A stretch of 64,000 bases of DNA from Marchantia polymorpha subsp. ruderalis (GCA_037833965.1 AP031353.1:18726501-18790500); one strand, 5' to 3'. Numbered from the stretch's first letter, positions 13,102 to 27,166 are shown. The notes: a model not told the origin generated them from the sequence alone. Made by a program: numbers and translations.

Positions 13102-16100
13102 TCTGATCTCTCGCGTCGTCGCAACATATTCGTGCACGGCCAGTACGTATTCGAAAACTTGTTGGCTCTGACATGGTACGAAGACGAGCCCGTCGCGTGA
13201 ATTACTTTTCCGAACGTCTTCCTACTCGGCCTCGTACGTCCCGTCCCGTTCCCGGGAGAGGCGGTGACCAGGAACTCCACCATGCAACTCCGGTGAATCT
13301 AATCTTCGGCAGGGTCCCGGGCTGAGACCCAAGAGCTCGTGAAATTTGCGGCCACCGTTTAATTTAATCTTGCTGGCATTTCAATGTCCAGAAGCTTTTC
13401 GAGATAAGGGGTGGAGAGGGAGGGCCTAAAGTGGGCACGGTGACAGGTCCTCAAGGACGACGTCCTAGTGGCTGTTCCCTCACAGGCGACGTGGTTGTAA
13501 GCCCGACGGGTTCAAAGTGACGAAGGGCTCGCGTGGTTACGTCGCGAATGGCCCAGTTAGAAGTCCAGTCTACCAACTGTGCCGAATCCCACCGCGGCTT
13601 TGAAGTGCACCGTTCCTATCTATCTCTTAGTTCGTCTGACCTGGATCATACACTATCATTTTCAAGTGGTCAATTTATAGGGTTGGAAGTCGTTATGTAT
13701 TTGGCATGAAAGCATTCCGAAATATCTATCTTCGTTCGTTTTCCATGCAAGTGGATGCTGATGAGATCAATTTTGTGATGTCTCCAAATAAATAAATAAA
13801 TGCGCCCGGAATTCTCAAGAGATACAGTAGTTGCTCAATAGTATCTAGTTGGTATAAGATAAGAAGATCATTGGGAAATGTTCATATCTCCCATGGCTCT
13901 TGATACACATTTTTATGTAGACCTTGGGCCTTGAGCCTTGTAGACCAAATTAGATAATCAGTTGATGATTTGGCTAATTAAATTTCGTGGAAATTTGAGA
14001 GGTAATCTTCAAAAAATGTGAAATCCTTACCGGATTGCTTGAGAATGTGCGATATTGTGCATGACAGGAGTGCATCTAAAAATTTTGTGTGTCACTAGCT
14101 AATTGCTACTCCATCCAAGATGTTTTGCACGTATATGAACTTTCACTAACTCATACATAGGAGTCATTCGATATATTCTAGCCTAGACTTGTTTTCACCT
14201 CTTTTGAATGTTTCCTTCGAATGATTCTTTTTACTTACATTGATTTACTTGGTATTAAAATAAACATTTCTATCGAAAATTTCTATTTGTTATAATAATA
14301 GTACAGTATTGTTGATGAAGTAGAATTTAGTCATACTGACTGGACTTATTGAATATCCTTAATTAAAGAATTTGATATATAATTAACATTGGAATTATGT
14401 ATAAATCAACTAGGATCATGCCAAACCTATCTTTGACTCAAGTAATTATATTATTAAATGATATAGGTGACAGGTTTCATTTAAATAAACTTCATTTATC
14501 CACTTTCATGGAGAGCATATGAAGCAACGTCCATCAAAGTACATATGACATTGAAAAATGCAAGAACTTTTACTTCTACTTTTTTATCTTGAATCTTTAT
14601 AGAATCTAGGACCTTGAATCTGATATGTTAGTGATAAAGTACACAAGCAGCAAACATATAATTCTCTTTAGTTTATTTTATAGCTTAGTTAACATGATTT
14701 TCTATTTTCATATAAAAATACTAACTGATACAATCCATAAGAAGGCTATAAAGTTAGATAATTTTTATGTCGATGTTGGTTGAATTCCATGTGATGTAGA
14801 TAGTTCAGATAATTTCAACTTGTTTATAAATTATATGTTAATGGTGTGATGTTGAGACTTTGCCTTCAGTAATATGTCTAGTTTGATCTTTGTATTGGTT
14901 CATAGGTTTTTGCTATTTTGTTGTTTTTTAATGTACCCTTTAAATCCTATTCATTTTTATGAAAAGTGTGATTCAATGTTCATGCCAGAATATGTGGAGT
15001 TTGAAATTTTAATAGTAGGAAAGAAATATTTAGATTTCTTGTAAATTGTTAAGTTTTTGTAATTCTGAAGTAATTTGTAATTTAATAAGGAATTTTTTTT
15101 TTCTTCAATCAACTGGAAACCCTCAACTATATATTTTGAAACTCTCGTTGATTTTCCATTCAACTCAAATGAGTGGATTTTCTCTTCGTGTCTTGTTAAA
15201 GTCCGTGAAACATCACATAATGTCATAGTATAGATGAAATTATATGGATCCAACTGGCTTGAACCATTTTGAGTATGCGCTAATAGATTGCCGAATTTGA
15301 AATAATCATTATTATAGAAAAAATATAAAATATAATAAAGGATGCCTACTGTAACTACCGTAGCTCGAAAAAGGGATCAATTACTCGACAACGAGGAATG
15401 ATCATGAAAGAAGGCTAGAGAATCAAACGTCCTTCGAAAAATCAGCTTCTTAATAATTACATTCCACCGTGGAGTGGTCCATTTTCTAAGGTAGAGAGAA
15501 GAAGAGGCTAATATTTGTCTTCAATCTACGCCTAACCTAGTTACCCTCCGGATTCTGCCCGAGGTACTACGTTGTGCGCGGAGCATTATCACTCATATCT
15601 TAGGAGCTTTCGTATTCAGCTAAAGCTGATAGCATTGTTGTGTCATTTTTGCAAAATCGACCACTTCCATAAATCCTTGCTGCTAAAGAAGTAGATATCA
15701 CAGCTAATCACCAGGCTATACAAAACCTATGGTGGAAAACCACGCAGATTTAAAGCCGTCAGAAGCATATGAAGGTAGATTTAAACTTGGAGCCGTGGAA
15801 GAAGCATTCAGGACAAATGGTCCTTGCCTCAAGAAGTTAGAGGATATCTGTAAAAAATTCCAATAATGATATTCCAAAGCTTTATTTGACAGGACAGCGA
15901 CTACAGGTTACGAGGCTTGTTTTAAGCTCCCTGATTTATGGGGATTAGTCCGTATCCTTCACGATACGCCAAGCTTACACGTGTGTAAATAGTATGCATG
16001 ATAGAAGTAACAGAAGATGGGGTACCATGCAGAAAGTTGTTGCGAACTTGCAAATTTGGTTCTTGGACAGCTACTGAAGAATAGAGTGAAAACTCGAACA

Positions 16101-17753
16101 AGTCGTCTGAAGGCCGAATATTGATATAGCAAGGCCCCATACTATGACGTGCTTTTCTGTGATAACTAATTCCTCGCCTACTTTTTTATAGGTACAGACA
16201 ATTCCATTAGTAACTACAGAATAAGTCTTCCTTGTAAGGCGCCATAAACCACAATTTCGACAATAGATACTAATAATATGATTTGCCCTATGAGTTGAGA
16301 CGCATATACACGATTCAAGGGTCGCTTGATTAGCATAGTGGCAAAATAGTAGTCATTTTGTAATTTTCTCTACGAAATCTATGCTACATCCAAGGTCGAG
16401 TTCAATTTGGAAGTTGATGTTATCCTTAAATAGAGGGGGTTTTTTTTTTCATTATACGTGTGTCTGTAGGTGCCCAAGGAGTAATATTTAGAGATGTGGT
16501 AGTTTGATTTGTGTGCAAATGTTGGATATTCTAAGTACTGATTTGTGAAACATTTTGCACTTTTTTTTCCCAAAGTTCGAGGATAATTAAGTTGACTACT
16601 TCTTCCTAAAAACTTTAAATTGGAACATATCGGAAGACTTTTGTGGATATTAAATATTCATCATTATACTTTAAGGTAGATAATATGTACATCTTATATG
16701 TTGTAGAATATGAAGTGCAATTTGATAAGATGGAAATGTAATCCCAAGACTTTCATCGACATAGGACTTGAACTCATTTTTTCTCTCTGTTTGTAATTAT
16801 GTGATGTATGATTATAAGGAATTTAAATAACTTAGATATGTATACTAATTACCATTTATATTTTTTTACTCATTTATTATTTCTTTAGATTTTTCATTAT
16901 TTTTGCAGAAATTTTTTTCTCAAGAGACCTCACCATTGTGTTTAAATCACAGTAAATATTATGACTAGTCAACAAACGTTTTTCAAAAAGAAGGTTCTCA
17001 AACATTATAAATAATAAATATTTAAATGAAAAAAACCCCAAGGCGTAACTCTCACTAAATCTCCGTCTTTTTCGATTGCAATGCCTTTATCAACGAAATC
17101 AGCCATCTTGGAAGCTCAATCTTTTTTTCCTTTATATCAGAATTGCGCCATGTGATAGGACCAAATCGCATAAACGCACCTAGCATCTTCTCTGCTACAT
17201 TCCATTCACCATCTCCTACCTAATGCCTCTCTCCTATGGTCAAGTATGCACCATGAATACAATGTACACCGTGCTCACATATATAAAAACACCAAAATTT
17301 AAGCTATACACTGCTTTTCACAATATACGCCAATCTAGCCGTCAAAAGGATGCTTGTTAGTGATATACTCATGCTAAGAATGAGACCTATGGATGGGGAA
17401 AAAGTTACTCTGAATTAGCAAACATATAATGTGTGTGACGATACTACAATATATACTTTGAAGTTGAAAACCTAGTACTAGAGGAAGGTCATGAGAATCC
17501 AGTATCTGAGGGAGAGAGTTTAGGCAAGGATAAAAAAAATGGAACCCGTCCTTGACTTTTCATAAATTTGAAGCTACAAGTTCTATACAAGGTTTTTTTC
17601 CGTTTGAATCCACTTGCCAAGAGAAAACCAAGAAAACGTAATAGTATATGATGGACTGAGAAGTGCAGGGGATAGAATGATGGTGCTGATGAGGATGACA
17701 AACACCGAGATTCACTCTCACTAGTGAAACGCGGCTGTGAGCAGATAAGGACA
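13102..17753. other. Intergenic stretch, no gene recognised
   Basis: 13.1-13.6 kb is moderately GC-rich and is probably upstream promoter DNA of the CER-like gene. From 13.6 kb onward the sequence is AT-rich with only short, low-complexity frames (14957-15253, 15922-16140, 16379-16573 and 17489-17701, all minus). None carries a motif I recognise. 15.35-16.2 kb is slightly GC-richer and could be an eroded insertion, but no ends were found. Confidence 0.4.
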
Positions 17754-17761
17754 GCGTATAG

Positions 17762-18621
17762 CAGACCTCATTAAAAGTGGCATCTTAATAAAAATATGCC
17801 ACCATTGCCACAATTTAAATTGGGCCTATAACACAATTAAGGTTTTTTCTATATTTACTCTTTGGTTGCAATTGAACTTTACGACGTAAATTTTAAAGAG
17901 TTCGCAAGCACTGCTAGAATTTGCGCCGTTGACAAAGGAATAATGTTATTATTCCAACCAAGCAAGCAATAGACCTCATTGCCATCAGTAAGTGACTGGA
18001 AAGAGAATCCTTGCATGTGTGTTTTTGAGCCGATTGTGGACAAAAATCGAGGTAACGTATGATCATATGATGGATGTATCTTTGGAAGAAAAGAGTATTA
18101 CATACACCGCGAAGGTTTTCTAAAACTCTAATGCCAGAATATTCTGGTCATGAAACCAAGTTTTTTTCCAATCCTAGGATTGAAGACAGGTGATGTTACT
18201 CATCTTCACTTGGGTTTTGAGGAGTAATACAATTCATGTCTCTTGGATTTTGAAAGTTGGCACGATTTAGATAAAGTTTAATATTCTCAATGTTAAGATC
18301 AAGACCCTTGAACTCATTTCTTCTCAAAGGACTAGCTCTCTCTGGTTTGAGTATACTCACGGTGAATAATCATGCGTCATGTTCATGGACTCTTCTAAAT
18401 TCTCATTAGCATTCGATGGTTTTGGGGTCCCTTGAACATAACATGAAGGCGGAACCTGATTAGCCAAAACGGAGAAACAATCCTGCCTGACGTTCTCCAG
18501 AAATAAAGTCAATCATTGTCACATAAATTTTTCAATACAAATGCCACTTTTAAGAAATCTTGGATGCCACAATTAACTTAAAGGTGGCAAAAGTGGCAAA
18601 TGCCACTTTTAATGAGATCTC
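17762..18621. mobile_element. Non-autonomous hAT-like element, 860 bp
   Basis: Ends are inverted repeats of about 22 bp: CAGACCTCATTAAAAGTGGC at the left, and the inverse of GAGATCTCATTAAAAGTGGC at the right. They are flanked by a perfect 8-bp duplication GCGTATAG at 17754-17761 and 18622-18629. The subterminal zones contain further GCCACTTTT/GTGGCAAA-type motifs in both orientations. The 8-bp duplication and CAG-type start point to hAT. If the next base is counted, a 9-bp duplication is possible at one end, so a Mutator-type origin is not fully excluded. There is no coding capacity. Confidence 0.82.
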
Positions 18622-18629
18622 GCGTATAG

Positions 18630-21600
18630 CCTTGATTGATGTATGAGAGGATCAATCGACTGATTGACCCAGATTTGACATTTGGACTCCTCTACTAGCT
18701 GCGTCATGTCTAGATTATAAGATAAGTGCACATTGTAGTTCCTAGAGCAACTGATGTTTGTACATGACTTGCCTTATATGGCACAGAATATTTTATCGAA
18801 CGATCATTATAGCAAACCAGCATAGATTCGAGAATGCAAGTTAATTGTTTCACTATAAAGCAACTGTTGATCACTCACACAACTATCAAGTTTTAATTGA
18901 TTTAGGAGTAAATCTGCAGGCCAGTAAGCTTGTGTGGCTCAAATAGCAAACAACTCGCGTACATCTGAAATGATTTTTTGAATATATATATAAGCTAGCA
19001 AGCGTTATTAGCCCAAGTAGTGGAAAGGGAGTGACAAATAGTTTTCCAAACACGACGGATAATTCTCTTCATGATTTAAGACGATTACTTTTCTACCCAA
19101 ATTGTATACGTCAATAATACCCAAAAATATAATGAAAAGATTTTTGTGATTTTTTTTGGGTTTTGAGAGTCTTTTCTCAAATCATGCATTTGGATTGGGT
19201 TTTCTTCTTCGGCTTTTTTTTCTTCTTCTGATTCTTGCCCCAGTTTCCTTGACGTCTAGTTGGAATGTTATCAAGCTTAGAGGCTCTTAAAAATTTTCGA
19301 GGTTTTGGTAGTTGTCAAAAAGGCCGGTATGTTAGAGTAATTTGGTATTTCATCTAGAAAGATATAAATGGAAAGCATTCTTATTTGTCCATTCATGCTA
19401 GCTACAACTTCATACTATCTCATGAATCCAGGTAGGGCAATGCATGATACATACTGTCTGGTGTGTCACAAATTCTCTAATTTGCAGGGAGAAAGACACG
19501 ACGCATAGTATTGGTTCACTTGGGATATGCTCGTAAATAGAGGAATCACACCCACGTTTGTTGTGTTAAGATCAAGCATAATACATTTTATTATATCCGT
19601 TAAGATTATCTTTTGGGAAAAAATAATTCCACTTTGGAGATAAGAAAAATTAAAATCCGTTCACTTGTAAGCATTTGAGGCTAGATAATATGTCTAGGTA
19701 TATTTATGTGCATTTTATAGAAACTCTAGAAGTGTTTTCTGCTTTCTGCCTGATACGTAAACATGTGAACTCATGGATAAGTTAGCAAAAGTTTTGTTTA
19801 TCTTACTTCCACAATAATATCTAAGTTATACTATTGGCTAACAATTTGAACATAGACAGGTGTTACCAAAAATTTGGATGTTTTGCTAGAAGTATTTTGC
19901 TACTTTGCAAGGGGAGTTTATCTACGCCACATAGACTAGGACTTGGCTCATTATAGTAATACTTTTGATACAGCTTGCACTTGACAGCGTGCGATCTAAG
20001 GTTATGCAAAATCTTTTAAAATACTGCATGTTTATACTTCTTTTTCTATCACTAGCTTCTGTATAAAAACCCGAAATACGTGAGAAAAAAATATTTAGAA
20101 GTCTTGAAGATTTGTTAGAGGATCCCTTATGTCTTAATAGATATTAGGATGATATATGAGCAACTTCAAGGTTGTTTAAAAGCAGATTATTTCTCTATTG
20201 ATTTCCTAAAATCATTTTAGGTGGTTAAATTCGTTGACAGAAGGGAGATTCTAGTTTGAAAAAGTGACAATTCTCTAGAAGTTTAGAATGTATCTTGATG
20301 ATCAATGTTAACATTTTCTACATTGGTCCTCAACGAATTTGAATATCTGCGCTGTATTGACTTGTTACAATTTTGCTTCAAGAGTCATGGAAGCTCGTGG
20401 ATCTTGCAGAGACCATGAATACAAATTTTTGAATTTTTTTGAAAAGTTTCTCCTTAGGGATGAGCTCTTATCTTGTCTTAGACAATCATCCATATCTTCA
20501 TTCTCAATTATGTCAAATTTAAGTGATATTCAAGTGACTTGATGCCCAACTAGAGTTCATAAGAAAACTACTCATGTTATCATTAGCAATATGATATGTC
20601 ATGCGATTGTATATCTCACATAGAAGCAGCCTTGGTATTCATTGTAATCAACTACGGTTAGGACATATTTATAATTGATTTGAAAGTACTGAGTTATTAT
20701 TGTAAGTGTTGTGGTGAACATTCTCATACGAAGAAGTCTGTAAAGACTATGATTACACATATCTTACAATGAGTCGTCAATCTGTGAACGACAAATTTGA
20801 GAACTTGCTGAGAAAATTACACAACATGTTACTATACATAACGCCAGGAATTTCATTCTCTCTATCTACTTTTCTGTGTAGCATACGTTAGAAAACTTTA
20901 TTTAAGCTTTCATTTATGATTTAGTCTTAAAATGGCTTCTCTACAAAAAGGATCTTCTTTTGCAATAAATTGGAATATAATTCAAAACGAATGTTCTGCA
21001 AATCGAGAAAGTATCAAAATGTATCTATCACTCTAGATTTTCTACAAAATCGTTTGATGCAGAATCTTAAGGTTGCGAATAAAATCTATCGAAAGCGAAT
21101 TTTTCCTAACACTGGGTCAAAGAACTATTGCAAATACCTAAAGTTTTATTTCTAGTGACAGAAGCAACAAAATTTATCATTATCTCGAGGAACAGCAGCA
21201 CAATGAAGTGACTTGATGGCCGAAGCTACTACTGTGATACATGAACGTACATCAGTGGATAACACTGAAAACTGTACAACCAAGTTACATGTTTGACCAT
21301 GCACTTAATTCTTCTTAACTTGGGATGTTACATGCAAAAGTTTTTATGCAATATTTATTACGTCCTCCGTTATCGCGTGTCAGATAGTCATTTCTAACAA
21401 CCGGAATGAACATCAACACTCTCTTGAGTGCATTTAGCTCATTTCGCTACTACGAAGTCGTTTTTTAGCTCTTAAGAGGATCGACCAGTACTACGTTCAC
21501 TAGTTCTGTCACCCCAGCATATGTCTCGATGGTCTTTTTCCCAACATGGAGTTCTTGACGCGCCATTTACATTCCCCTACAACGTTACATTTACTCCATG

Positions 21601-22966
21601 AATTATATCGGAAGGATACTGGAATAGGATTCCAGGAGCTTCAGTGACCAGAAGCACAAACGTGGACTGTACAGATATCTTGCGATCTGCAGTCGAGGTG
21701 CGCAGAAGATCTGATGTTGTAAACAGATGGAATGTCGTAATGGCGGTCGTTCAGTCCAACGATGGTACGATTGTTTCCTTTTCAGCCTTCCATGTTGCTC
21801 CGTTACATCATCAAATAAATAGGAAAAAATTGTGGGATGTCTATGGTTGATGGAGCATTGCTAACGGTTTGGCTGCCGGAGCTGAAATTCCTTGTGCGAA
21901 GTGAAAGAAAACAGACCACTTCGATCTCGTCTTTCTATGTGGGTGACAAAAATATCTGCGAATGGCTGGGAATATATCTGAAAGTGAAACATTGACGGGT
22001 AGTCCAACGAAATATGCTGAGACAAAAGCAGAAATAATGATTCGCTGTCGATTGTTTCGAGCGGGCTAGTGGGACTTGAAGTGGAAACCATCAGTACAGA
22101 AAAGCCCAGAAATCCAAAAATGCCAACAGCTAAAGTTCAACTACCGTTCAAATGGTCCTCCATTTGTCTCTACTCGAGGAAGAAATCGAAGTCGGTCGGA
22201 TGCGTAACTCCAGATGCCACAATCGGTTATGAGATTCACTGTGGGACTCGATAGGAACGAGAGTACAAGAAGAGTACGTGAATGCATCCATGTTGAACTC
22301 GAGGTCGGGGTGGAATTGAACACACCAGCAAGCGGTCAAGTTTGTCTCGTGCCTCGTTGCAAGCAATTGTGAGGCGTGGACTACAGATAATGAATGGAAG
22401 TGTCGCATGATGCATGTTGTCAACGCATGCTTGAAGCCTCTCTGGGAGGTTCCTCTACATGATATAGCACCTCTCGTCTGCGGGACGTCACTGCAGCACG
22501 TTAGTCGCATGCATGCCCCCATCCATTCGCAGCAAAATATTCGTCACCAGTAACAATGAAGTAAAGCTATGCCTCTATTGTATTTTATTCTCTACGTTAC
22601 CACGCCCGGTCTTGCGTCAATGCACTTTCAGCTCTATAACCCATTGTTCAGTCACTCTGGCACCCGCTGCTTGCTAGTCCTCTGAACCTTCTGCAATTCA
22701 TAAGAGGAACATGAGATGCTTTCGGCGATGGAACCCAGGTTAAAGCCTTGGACTTGTCGGAAGTTGAGATTTGATGATGCCGAAAGGGACTCGCAGTGAT
22801 AACTAGAGCGCGCACGAGAAAGCACATGCATCATTCATTTCAAAGAGTAGCTCCCGGATGTAACGCACGTCAGAACATCACCATCATTACGATTACGAAG
22901 CAAGGACAGTTTCAAAACAAGCCGAGCCGATCAACAAAATCTTTCTCCTACTCTCAAACATCAAGT
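18630..22966. other. Intergenic stretch, no gene supported
   Basis: Mostly AT-rich to about 21.4 kb, then more balanced to 23 kb. Frames at 20339-20542 and 20970-21155 (plus) are unremarkable. Minus-strand frames at 21861-22091 and 22148-22522 include a short QFHPD motif like that of class I glutamine amidotransferases. No Cys elbow or other partner motif is readable, so I do not call a gene. Confidence 0.4.
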
Positions 22967-23007
22967 CACATGATAGAGTATGTGCCCCTCACATATTCTA
23001 TCATGTG
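22967..23007. repeat. 18-bp near-perfect hairpin
   Basis: CACATGATAGAGTATGTG (22967-22984) is followed after CCCCT by CACATATTCTATCATGTG (22990-23007). The two arms pair at 17 of 18 positions. No adjacent gene end explains it. Confidence 0.85.
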
Positions 23008-24599
23008 TCCATGACAGATCTTCTTTGGCCCAGTTCTCACATCCACACTCATCTCCACAACCAAGTTCGCTCTACACATGTCATATCTACCTCTAGAAGC
23101 CACATCCATTATCTGAACAATGCATTTCTTACTCTTTTACGTCTTATTGATTCATCATAATGGAGGAATTTATATCCTTCAACGCTTCATCTTATCCAAA
23201 TGGCAATGAAATTGTCTTCATTGCTGCAATGAAATTTTTGCCTCAGTCTACATTCTAAACTGAGCAGGTTCGTCAATCACCCACCGGGAACTTAATTGAT
23301 CTCATCATACCTCGTTTTTACCACCCATCTCTCGCAACTTTTGAATTTCATTCTTGCTCCGATCTAGACTGGCCTGTTGTAGGATAGCTGTCTGCTCATT
23401 ACGTGAACGTGATTTAGCCATCCGAGGCAAGCATGTGTCAGTTAATTGAGTACTGCCCATTCTCTGACTCGACTGGCTGATGTGATTGAGTTCACGGTCT
23501 CTCGTGTAAATATTAGCAGTGAATTCTCATTTGTGGTTCTACAGCCAGAACGGTCTCGTAGAATAATACTCAGTATGTTGCCCCACCCATATCGAGAGCG
23601 GAATACAAAATTGGATTTTGGTGATCTCGTAATGGAAGAGATAGTTTATCTAACGTTTCAACAGCATCCACGATTAATAGAATTCTTGATTTAAGCAATA
23701 ATTATTTTGTCCCGTCAATGTCATCTTACAGATCTCTCACAGGCAGTTGTCTTCCTTTCTCTTGTCACAACCATACACTCTGTGTTTGATACCATCTGCA
23801 AACTTCTCTCAATCTAGCTGAGAATCTGTAATTGTAAGAGGCTGGAACACTAAGAGATGACAGCCTTCAAATGAATGAAGGTGAGAGCACCGCTATATGG
23901 TTCGAGTCCATAGGCTTCCTACCAGCAGACTGTGCAACGATGCTAACAGCTACGAACTGCTGGTGTAAGGATATAATTACTCGAATCGAATTTTTTAGTT
24001 GCAGTGGTAAAAGATTATTAGTAAAATTCTGAAATTTTTAAATTAATTACCATCGCTACACTGTGACTATACAGTCATACATTGACCAACAATATAATTT
24101 CAAAAAAACGCTCCAGACATTGCTTCTTGATAATGAGAGAGTCGCGTTGGCAGATATAGATAACTAAACACAAAATCATTTCAAAGCAGGGTTTTTTTGG
24201 TCGTTTTCTTTGTTCAAGGGGAGTTGCTGTGGTCACAATTACGTGTTTTTCATTATCTTCTAATTTCCCTTGTATTGCATTTTATGAAGTCGCACTTGTG
24301 TGCCAGTGTTTGCTAGATTGATCCGGAATGCGTAAATAACAGTATTTTTTTGGGTAATAAAAGCACTTGCCGCCCCGCGTTTCTCAGATGGTTCCATTAT
24401 ATTTTTAAAACGTAGAACTCAATATTTTGTGATTCTTCTAGAGCTCTCCGCATCTGATCTGGCCAGATGGTCAGGCCTTGATAGTCCCAACCACAGTATT
24501 CTACCGGATTGAAGAGATGCAAATAGTTTGACCTGATCGACCAGTTCCAGAGATACCGCGTGGACATGCACTCAGCAACGAACATGCATGGAGCTGTGT
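23008..24599. other. Intergenic stretch, no gene recognised
   Basis: One plus-strand frame of 82 codons (23446-23694) has mixed composition but no known motif and no clear splice neighbours. A T-arm-like block near 23890-23910 was examined and rejected as a tRNA. Nothing else is supported. Confidence 0.4.
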
Positions 24600-24641
24600 G
24601 CCACCGGGTTTCTGTGCGAGTTCGCACAGAAACCCGGTGGC
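24600..24641. repeat. Perfect 42-bp palindrome (20-bp arms)
   Basis: GCCACCGGGTTTCTGTGCGA (24600-24619) is followed by GT and then by its exact reverse complement (24622-24641). The arms are GC-richer than the surrounding DNA. A perfect arm of this length is striking. It could be a cruciform site, a foldback insertion, a replication-slippage product or an assembly artefact. Confidence 0.9.
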
Positions 24642-24778
24642 GAATCGCGAATCTAGTGGAGTGATTTGAAAACAATGAAATGAAAACAAAGGCGAATTGG
24701 TTGGTATCTACAGTTCAGTTATGAATTTGTAGGAGATTTTACAAAGTGTAGGTCTGTGTTGGGTCCTTTGGAATATAC

Positions 24779-25290
24779 CCTCCTGTTATTGCTCTTCTAT
24801 CCAGCTATTGCATACCACCAAGACCACTTACACTCTCTAATTGATTAGACCATGAAGTTTCACTACCTCCGATCAATTAATGCAGTCTGCTATCCTTTAC
24901 AGCTTCCTACCTGAGCACTGTTGCACTCTAATTTACGTGACCATGTAACGAATGGGGATCTAGATTTAAGGGATCAATTCTTCAAATTCAGCTACCTCCA
25001 AACAATAAATCAAGATGCTATCGTTTATTGCTTTCTACCTGAGCAGTGTTGCACTCTAATTTACGTGACCATGAAACGAATGGGGATCTAGATTTAAGGG
25101 ATCAATTCTTCAAATTCAGCTACCTCCAAACAACAAATCAAGATGCTATCGTTTATTGCTTTCTACCTGAGCATTGTTGCACTCTAACTCACGTGACCAT
25201 GTAAACAATGGGGATCTAGATCCCAGGAATCAAGTCTTCATATTCAGCTATTTCCATTCCCAAAAATCGGGTTTGTTGATCACCTATAAC
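24779..25290. repeat. Tandem repeat with 128-bp unit
   Basis: The landmark CTACCTGAGCA recurs at 24907, 25035 and 25163, giving two exact 128-bp spacings. Copies one and two are nearly identical. The third diverges toward its end near 25290. A degenerate partial copy precedes the array from about 24779. Unit landmarks are GTTGCACTCTAA, ACGTGACCATG, AATGGGGATCTAGAT and TTCAGCTACCTCCA. No coding meaning is apparent. Confidence 0.9.
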
Positions 25291-25992
25291 TTTCTAGCTG
25301 GAATTCTCTCCTATTACGAACTTCCTGTTTCGCTGACGTGTCTTTCAGATGTTTTGTATTTTGATCCGTCAAAGAATCCCAGACCACGATTTGATGACGA
25401 AGTAAGGAATGTGCTTCTGGATCAGATTGACTCCAGTTTAGGGCAACCTAATCATAGGTGAATGTACGACGTACGCTTCACCTAGAATCCGTGTAAGCAT
25501 CTTTGTATCAGTGAACGAGCAATGGCGATGTAATGCTTTCTTCCAGCACAACTCCACCCATCCCGGATCTGTCTTCAACATAAGTATCACGGAGATCTTT
25601 CGTAAGAATCCTTCTCTCATGGGTTGCCTCCGTATGCGATTCCCCTACACTATTGTAGGCCACCTCTGGTTTAATATGCTTTTCCATATTGGGAATAAGA
25701 CGGTGCTTCCTGGACGGGTTTAGCTGCACAAACTTATACATAGCCCCTATATAGGGCCTTCATAGACCCAGGCAGGTGTCATCCTGCAATGACCCGTGAC
25801 GGAAGTTATTCTTTTCGCTGCGACTCTCCTCTTTTGGACCAAAGATGGAAGAATGTGTGGGCAGGCTAACCGGGCAAGTTTTTCATTCGCACTCAATTTT
25901 CCGGTGGAGCATCAAAGTGACTGAACTAGATCGCTCCGCTTTCCGGCGGACGGATCTAACGATGGACTATAAGAACATATGGACATCCATCC
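25291..25992. other. Unassigned stretch before the Mutator-like element
   Basis: Overlapping open frames exist on both strands (25174-25461 and 25511-25723 plus; 25508-25741 minus). The plus-strand frame ending at 25461 has a fairly ordinary protein-like composition, but I recognise no family and it begins inside the tandem repeat. A short palindromic block, GCCCCTATATAGGGC, lies at about 25743. Confidence 0.35.
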
Positions 25993-26270
25993 GCACTTTG
26001 CGGGGAGGGTCGGCGAACCCTACATTCCGGCAACCGTGTAGATGCCCTCAACCGGATGAAATTCCAACAACCATGTAGAAGAGAGGCCGTCACTGTAAAG
26101 GCTGCAACGTTGTATCTATTGCGTTGCAATGATCTACGCCGTAACAATGATCGGTCGTGTCCTGGAACGTTGCAGGAACTAAAAACTAAAACTGAACCGC
26201 AAGAGGGATAGCTCAGATGTAATCCCCAGTGTTCAAACTGTACCATTTGTAATCAAACGGTGATAACATA
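25993..26270 (+). repeat. Left arm of 278-bp inverted repeat
   Basis: This matches 29768-30045 in reverse complement over its whole length, with scattered differences. Landmarks in order are GCGGGGAGGGTCGG, CTACATTCCGGCAACC, CCATGTAGAAGAGAGGCCGT, GCAACGTTGTATCTATTGCG, TGGAACGTTGC and GGTGATAACATA. It is interpreted as the left terminal inverted repeat of the Mutator-like element. Confidence 0.9.
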
Positions 26271-26276
26271 TTATAT

Positions 26277-26313
26277 AGTACGGCCGTTTGTAAAAGTTTG
26301 TGCAACTAAGCGA
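26277..26313 (+). repeat. 37-bp direct repeat, copy 1
   Basis: The block beginning AGTACGGCCGTTTGTAAAAG recurs in the same orientation at 30161-30197 with one mismatch. Copy 1 sits 6 bp inside the left inverted arm, while copy 2 lies 115 bp outside the right arm. The arrangement therefore does not fit a simple target duplication. Confidence 0.9.
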
Positions 26314-26807
26314 ATCGTGTGAAGAATACACAGTAAATAGTTCTATCTTGAACCCTTTTCTACATGTATTTGTCAGATACATGTATCTAAACACTAAAGG
26401 TTCAGAACAATTTGATTTGGAACTCTTCGATGTGCACTGAAACTTACAGTGTGATACCTCTGATAGGCACATCCAATCTCGAAGTAGATTCACTTAAAGT
26501 TTTGTGTGACTATAAGAATGTTGTCTTTGTCACCTAGGCCGACGTCTAGTGCACCTATAAGCTCTCAAATGGCTGTGTGACACGCATAATTGGTAACATA
26601 GTCACATATTAGAGCATATGATCGTTTAGCATATTTACTGCTGCAGTTTCGAGATAGTTTGAGTTTTTGCTGGATGTAGATAGCTCAGGACCTGACTGAT
26701 TATAATCGTCCATCTTGCCTACAAATGAGCATTTTGCAATGAGGAAAGTCAGACAACAGAAGCAATTATATGACATTTTGTGAGAGGAATTATGAATCAA
26801 TGTGATT

Positions 26808-27166
26808 GAAGGTCCAGACCAATGACGGCTTCAAGCTTACAAAATCCAGCACATACCGCACGGCTTGGCTGGATCTATTGGTTCCAAAGAAGCACCTGTC
26901 TTTCTCCAGCATGGCATTATGGCGGTAAGCAACTTGCCCAATGAAGTTGTGCTTCCTATTCAAGCGGTTCCTACAATGCCTAGTAATCAGATCTGCTGAA
27001 CATAATCGTTTTATTCAGGGTGCTGAGGGCTGGCTTCTAAATGCGCCCAACGAGTCCTTCGCATTCATCCTAGCAGATTTAGGCTTTGACGTGTGAATTG
27101 GAAACTCTCACGGCGTTGAGTGGATCCATGGACACGAATCCCTCAATTCCAGTGATCCGGTTTGTT
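26808..27166 (+). pseudogene. Fragment of an acid-lipase-like alpha/beta-hydrolase gene
   Basis: Two consecutive exon-like pieces resemble plant triacylglycerol/acid lipases. The first (about 26808-26924) reads NDGFKLT, then after a one-base frame slip IPHGLAGSIGSKEAPVFLQHG. It ends at GCG|gtaagc. A 94-bp intron-like stretch (26925-27018) ends in TTTTATTCAG. The second piece (27019 to about 27166) reads GWLLNAPNESFAFILADLGF, then a TGA where the family has Trp (27094-27096), then IGNSHGVEWIHGHESL. A few dozen bases on (27234-27260), FSHSQDS may be a decayed GHSQG nucleophile elbow. Retention of an intron argues for DNA-level capture rather than retrocopying. The fragment lies inside the inverted-repeat element and in the opposite direction to its transposase. 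Confidence 0.65.
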